From positions 31,663 through 38,837 of the forward strand of contig CAJUGP010000021.1 in NCBI GenBank assembly GCA_910586365.1: a stretch of 7,175 nt of DNA, read 5' to 3'. A model generated the notes under the pieces. The model made no database searches and was not told where the DNA came from. It saw only the letters and a list, made by a program, of their open reading frames with translations. This DNA is from an uncultured Christensenella sp. (GTDB lineage Bacteria; Bacillota; Clostridia; Christensenellales; Borkfalkiaceae). Position numbers and translations under genes: made by a program. Positions 5,192 to 7,175 of the stretch are shown here, one piece after another; position 1 is the stretch's first letter, and the number at the start of each line of letters is the position of its first letter.

Positions 5192-5199
5192 AAACATAT

Positions 5200-7008
5200 A
5201 TGAAAATCACTTCAAAAGAACTGAGAAAAAAATGGCTTTCGTTTTACGAGAGCAAAGGGCACGTCAATATCGGCGCGGTGTCGCTCATCGGCGACGGCAG
5301 CACGGGGGTCATGTTCAACGTGGCGGGCATGCAGCCGCTCATGCCCTATCTTTTGGGGAAAGCACACCCCGCCGGCAAACGGCTTTGCAACGTGCAGGGC
5401 TGCGTGCGCACGGTCGATATCGACTCGGTGGGCGACGCTTCCCATTTTACCTTTTTCGAGATGATGGGCAACTGGTCGCTCGGTGATTATTTCAAAAAGG
5501 AGAAAACCGCATGGACGCTCGAATTTTTAACCCAATGCGTGGGGCTTGATAAGGACAAGCTGTGCGTTACCGTGTTCGAGGGCAACGAAAGCGCCCCGCG
5601 CGACGAGCAGACCGCCGACTATCTCGCCGATCTGGGAATCGGGCGCGACCGTATTTTTTATCTTCCCAAGGGCGACAACTGGTGGGAGCTCGAAGGCACG
5701 GTCGGCACGCCGTGCGGACCCGATAACGAGTGGTTTTATCCCATTAAGAATCTTGAAAATCCCGTATTCCCCGACGATTACGTGGAGATCGGAAACGACG
5801 TTTACATGCAGTATAAAAAGACCGAAACGGGTTACGAGCCGCTCGATCATAAAAACGTCGATACGGGGTTCGGGTTCGACCGCATGCTGCTCTTTCTGAA
5901 CGGGCTTTCCGACGGCTATAAAACCGATTTGTTCGCGCCCGTCATTGCCGAAATCGAAACGCTTTCGGGCAAACGGTACGACGACGGCGGCGCGGCGCAG
6001 CGCGCTATGCGTATTATCGCCGATCATACGCGCACGAGCGTTTTGCTCATCGGCGACGAACAGGGCATTCTGCCTTCCAACACGGGCGCGGGCTATATTC
6101 TCCGCCGTATCATGCGTCGGGCGATCCGTTACTGCCGTCAGCTCGAAATCCCTTCGTCCGCCCTGCTTACGCTTGCAAAAATCTTTATCCGTGAGATTTA
6201 CAACGAGGCGTTCCCGCTGTTGAAGGAAAAAGAGGGGTATATCCTCGAAGAGATCGCCAAGGAAAGCGAACGCTTCGAGCAGACGCTCAACCAGGGCATG
6301 AAGGAATTTGAAAAGTGCGTGGGCGGGTTGGAGCGCAAAAACGAGTTTATGTCCAAGAGCGATCCCTCGTACGTGAAGGAAACGGTGATCGGCGGCAAAC
6401 AGGCGTTTCGCCTGTACGATACGTACGGCTTTCCGCTCGAGCTCACGCAGGAGCTTGCCTCGGAGCGCGGGCTGAGCGTGGATACCGAGGGGTTCAACGT
6501 GTGCTTCGAGGAGCACAAGGAAAAGAGCCGCGTACTCAATAAGGGCGAGGCGAAGGGCGGACTTGAAAGCCACAGCGAAAAAGCGACCGCCTACCACACC
6601 GCGACCCATTTGCTGAACGCGGCGTTGAAAGCCGTTCTTTCGCCCGAATGCAATCAAAAGGGCAGCAACATAACCGACGAGCGCATGCGCTTCGATTTCA
6701 ATTTCCCCCGCCCCATGACCGCGGAAGAGATCCAAGCCGTCGAGGATTTGGTGAACGAGAAGATACGCGCGGACCTTCCCGTGGAATATAGGGAAATGAG
6801 CATCGAAGAAGCGCGCGCGCAGAATTTCGTGGGCGTGTTCGACGCGAAGTACGGCGACGTCGTCAAAACCTATTCGATCGGGGAATTTTCCAAAGAAATG
6901 TGCGGCGGTCCGCACGCGGCGCGCACGGGGCTGTTAGGAAAGTTCCGCATTGTCAAAGAACAATCGAGCTCGGCGGGGATCCGCAGAATCAAAGCCGTTT
7001 TGGAGTAA
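5200..7008 (+). CDS. alaS: Alanyl-tRNA synthetase, short form lacking the C-Ala domain
   Basis: A class II synthetase that charges tRNA-Ala with alanine (EC 6.1.1.7). The 602 residues compare with about 875 in E. coli. The aminoacylation domain (about 1-235) shows FNVAGMQPLMPYLLG (39-53), motif 2 HFTFFEMMGNWSLGDYFKK (82-100) and motif 3-like VDTGFGFDRML (220-230). The tRNA-recognition helices follow (about 240-450), with GYILRRIMRRAIRY at 298-311. The editing domain holds HTATH (466-470) and CGGPH (568-572), giving H466, H470, C568 and H572 as zinc ligands; the usual CGGTH has Pro here. It ends at SSSAGIRRIKAVLE, so the linker and C-Ala domain, used elsewhere for dimerisation and tRNA elbow contact, are absent. 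A terminator follows, so this is a natural end. From memory, short AlaRS of this kind, with CIRTGDIDEVG in place of CIRAGGKHNDLE, occurs in candidate-phyla bacteria and some Clostridia; here it reads CVRTVDIDSVG. No T-box precedes it. Confidence 0.93.
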   Translation: MKITSKELRKKWLSFYESKGHVNIGAVSLIGDGSTGVMFNVAGMQPLMPYLLGKAHPAGKRLCNVQGCVRTVDIDSVGDASHFTFFEMMGNWSLGDYFKKEKTAWTLEFLTQCVGLDKDKLCVTVFEGNESAPRDEQTADYLADLGIGRDRIFYLPKGDNWWELEGTVGTPCGPDNEWFYPIKNLENPVFPDDYVEIGNDVYMQYKKTETGYEPLDHKNVDTGFGFDRMLLFLNGLSDGYKTDLFAPVIAEIETLSGKRYDDGGAAQRAMRIIADHTRTSVLLIGDEQGILPSNTGAGYILRRIMRRAIRYCRQLEIPSSALLTLAKIFIREIYNEAFPLLKEKEGYILEEIAKESERFEQTLNQGMKEFEKCVGGLERKNEFMSKSDPSYVKETVIGGKQAFRLYDTYGFPLELTQELASERGLSVDTEGFNVCFEEHKEKSRVLNKGEAKGGLESHSEKATAYHTATHLLNAALKAVLSPECNQKGSNITDERMRFDFNFPRPMTAEEIQAVEDLVNEKIRADLPVEYREMSIEEARAQNFVGVFDAKYGDVVKTYSIGEFSKEMCGGPHAARTGLLGKFRIVKEQSSSAGIRRIKAVLE

Positions 7009-7027
7009 TTTCGTTATTATAAATATA

Positions 7028-7065
7028 GCCGCCCTTGCGCGAACGCGCAAGGGCGGCGTTTTTTT
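7028..7065 (+). terminator. Strong intrinsic terminator of alaS
   Basis: A 13-bp perfect GC-rich stem (7028-7040 with 7045-7057) with a GAAC tetraloop, followed by G and seven T (7059-7065). It starts 20 bp after the alaS stop. Confidence 0.95.
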
Positions 7066-7093
7066 GTGACAATTCTACCTAAAACGCGGCTCA

Positions 7094-7109
7094 CCCCTTT
7101 TACAAGGGG
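7094..7109. repeat. Short palindrome CCCCTT / AAGGGG
   Basis: Perfect 6-bp arms (7094-7099, 7104-7109) with a TTAC loop, flanked by GCGGCTCA and GGACAC. It resembles short dispersed intergenic repeats of gut Clostridia. It lacks a T-tract, so it is not a clear terminator. The rest of 7066-7140 shows no gene. Confidence 0.4.
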
Positions 7110-7140
7110 GACACAATACGGGTTGTCGAACGGCACGCAC

Positions 7141-7175
7141 AGATCGGAAGAGCACACGTCTGAACTCCAGTCACG
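7141..7175 (+). other. Illumina TruSeq adapter sequence (artefact)
   Basis: The sequence begins AGATCGGAAGAGC and continues as the standard TruSeq read-1 3' adapter for 34 bases, with one further G, up to the end of the window. This is library-preparation DNA, not genome. The natural contig ends at or before 7140. Confidence 0.98.

Noticed and set aside
4958..5199. T-box leader or CRISPR array before alaS
   Set aside because: No T-box sequence or antiterminator/terminator pair is visible; repeats are not regularly spaced, are palindromic dispersed elements, and no cas gene is present.

Overview
The window looks like the end of a metagenome-assembled contig from an uncultured Firmicutes (Clostridia-like) bacterium. 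Support comes from strong GGAGG-type ribosome binding sites, AT-rich sigma-A promoters between moderately GC-rich genes, an overlapping cysE-cysS pair of the Firmicutes type, and a short alanyl-tRNA synthetase of a kind I associate with Clostridia and candidate-phyla bacteria. The lineage is inferred from recall of protein families; no database search was possible. The last 35 bases (7141-7175) are Illumina library adapter, so genuine sequence ends at about 7140.

Layout. At 1-170 is a control region: a perfect-consensus promoter pointing left out of the window (TTGACA, 17 bp, TATAAT on the minus strand) with two related operator-like palindromes 30 bp apart. It lies just upstream of a 70-residue Cro/CI-type regulator (171-383). 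A bidirectional terminator (384-410) separates this from a minus-strand DeoR-family repressor (413-1171). The 1172-1403 intergenic region holds divergent promoters. The rightward one places its predicted +1 on the ATG of the next gene, which suggests a leaderless mRNA. That gene (1404-2021) has a C-terminal HTH-like domain and is tightly coupled to a two-TM membrane protein with a possible PH-like C-terminal domain (2031-2870).

The second half is housekeeping. cysE (serine acetyltransferase, 2913-3572) overlaps cysS (cysteinyl-tRNA synthetase, 3569-4957) by 4 bp, linking cysteine synthesis to its charging onto tRNA. Then follows a 217-bp cluster of dispersed palindromic repeats (4960-5176), inserted directly before alaS (5200-7008). 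alaS encodes a 602-residue alanyl-tRNA synthetase that has the editing domain but lacks the usual C-terminal C-Ala domain. It ends at a strong terminator (7028-7065). No T-box leader is seen before cysE or alaS.

No gene-free stretch exceeds 300 bases. The most interesting points are the regulator with paired operators on a perfect leftward promoter, the leaderless regulator/membrane-protein operon, and the repeat cluster that adds a misleading in-frame start (MLSEVETS) to alaS.
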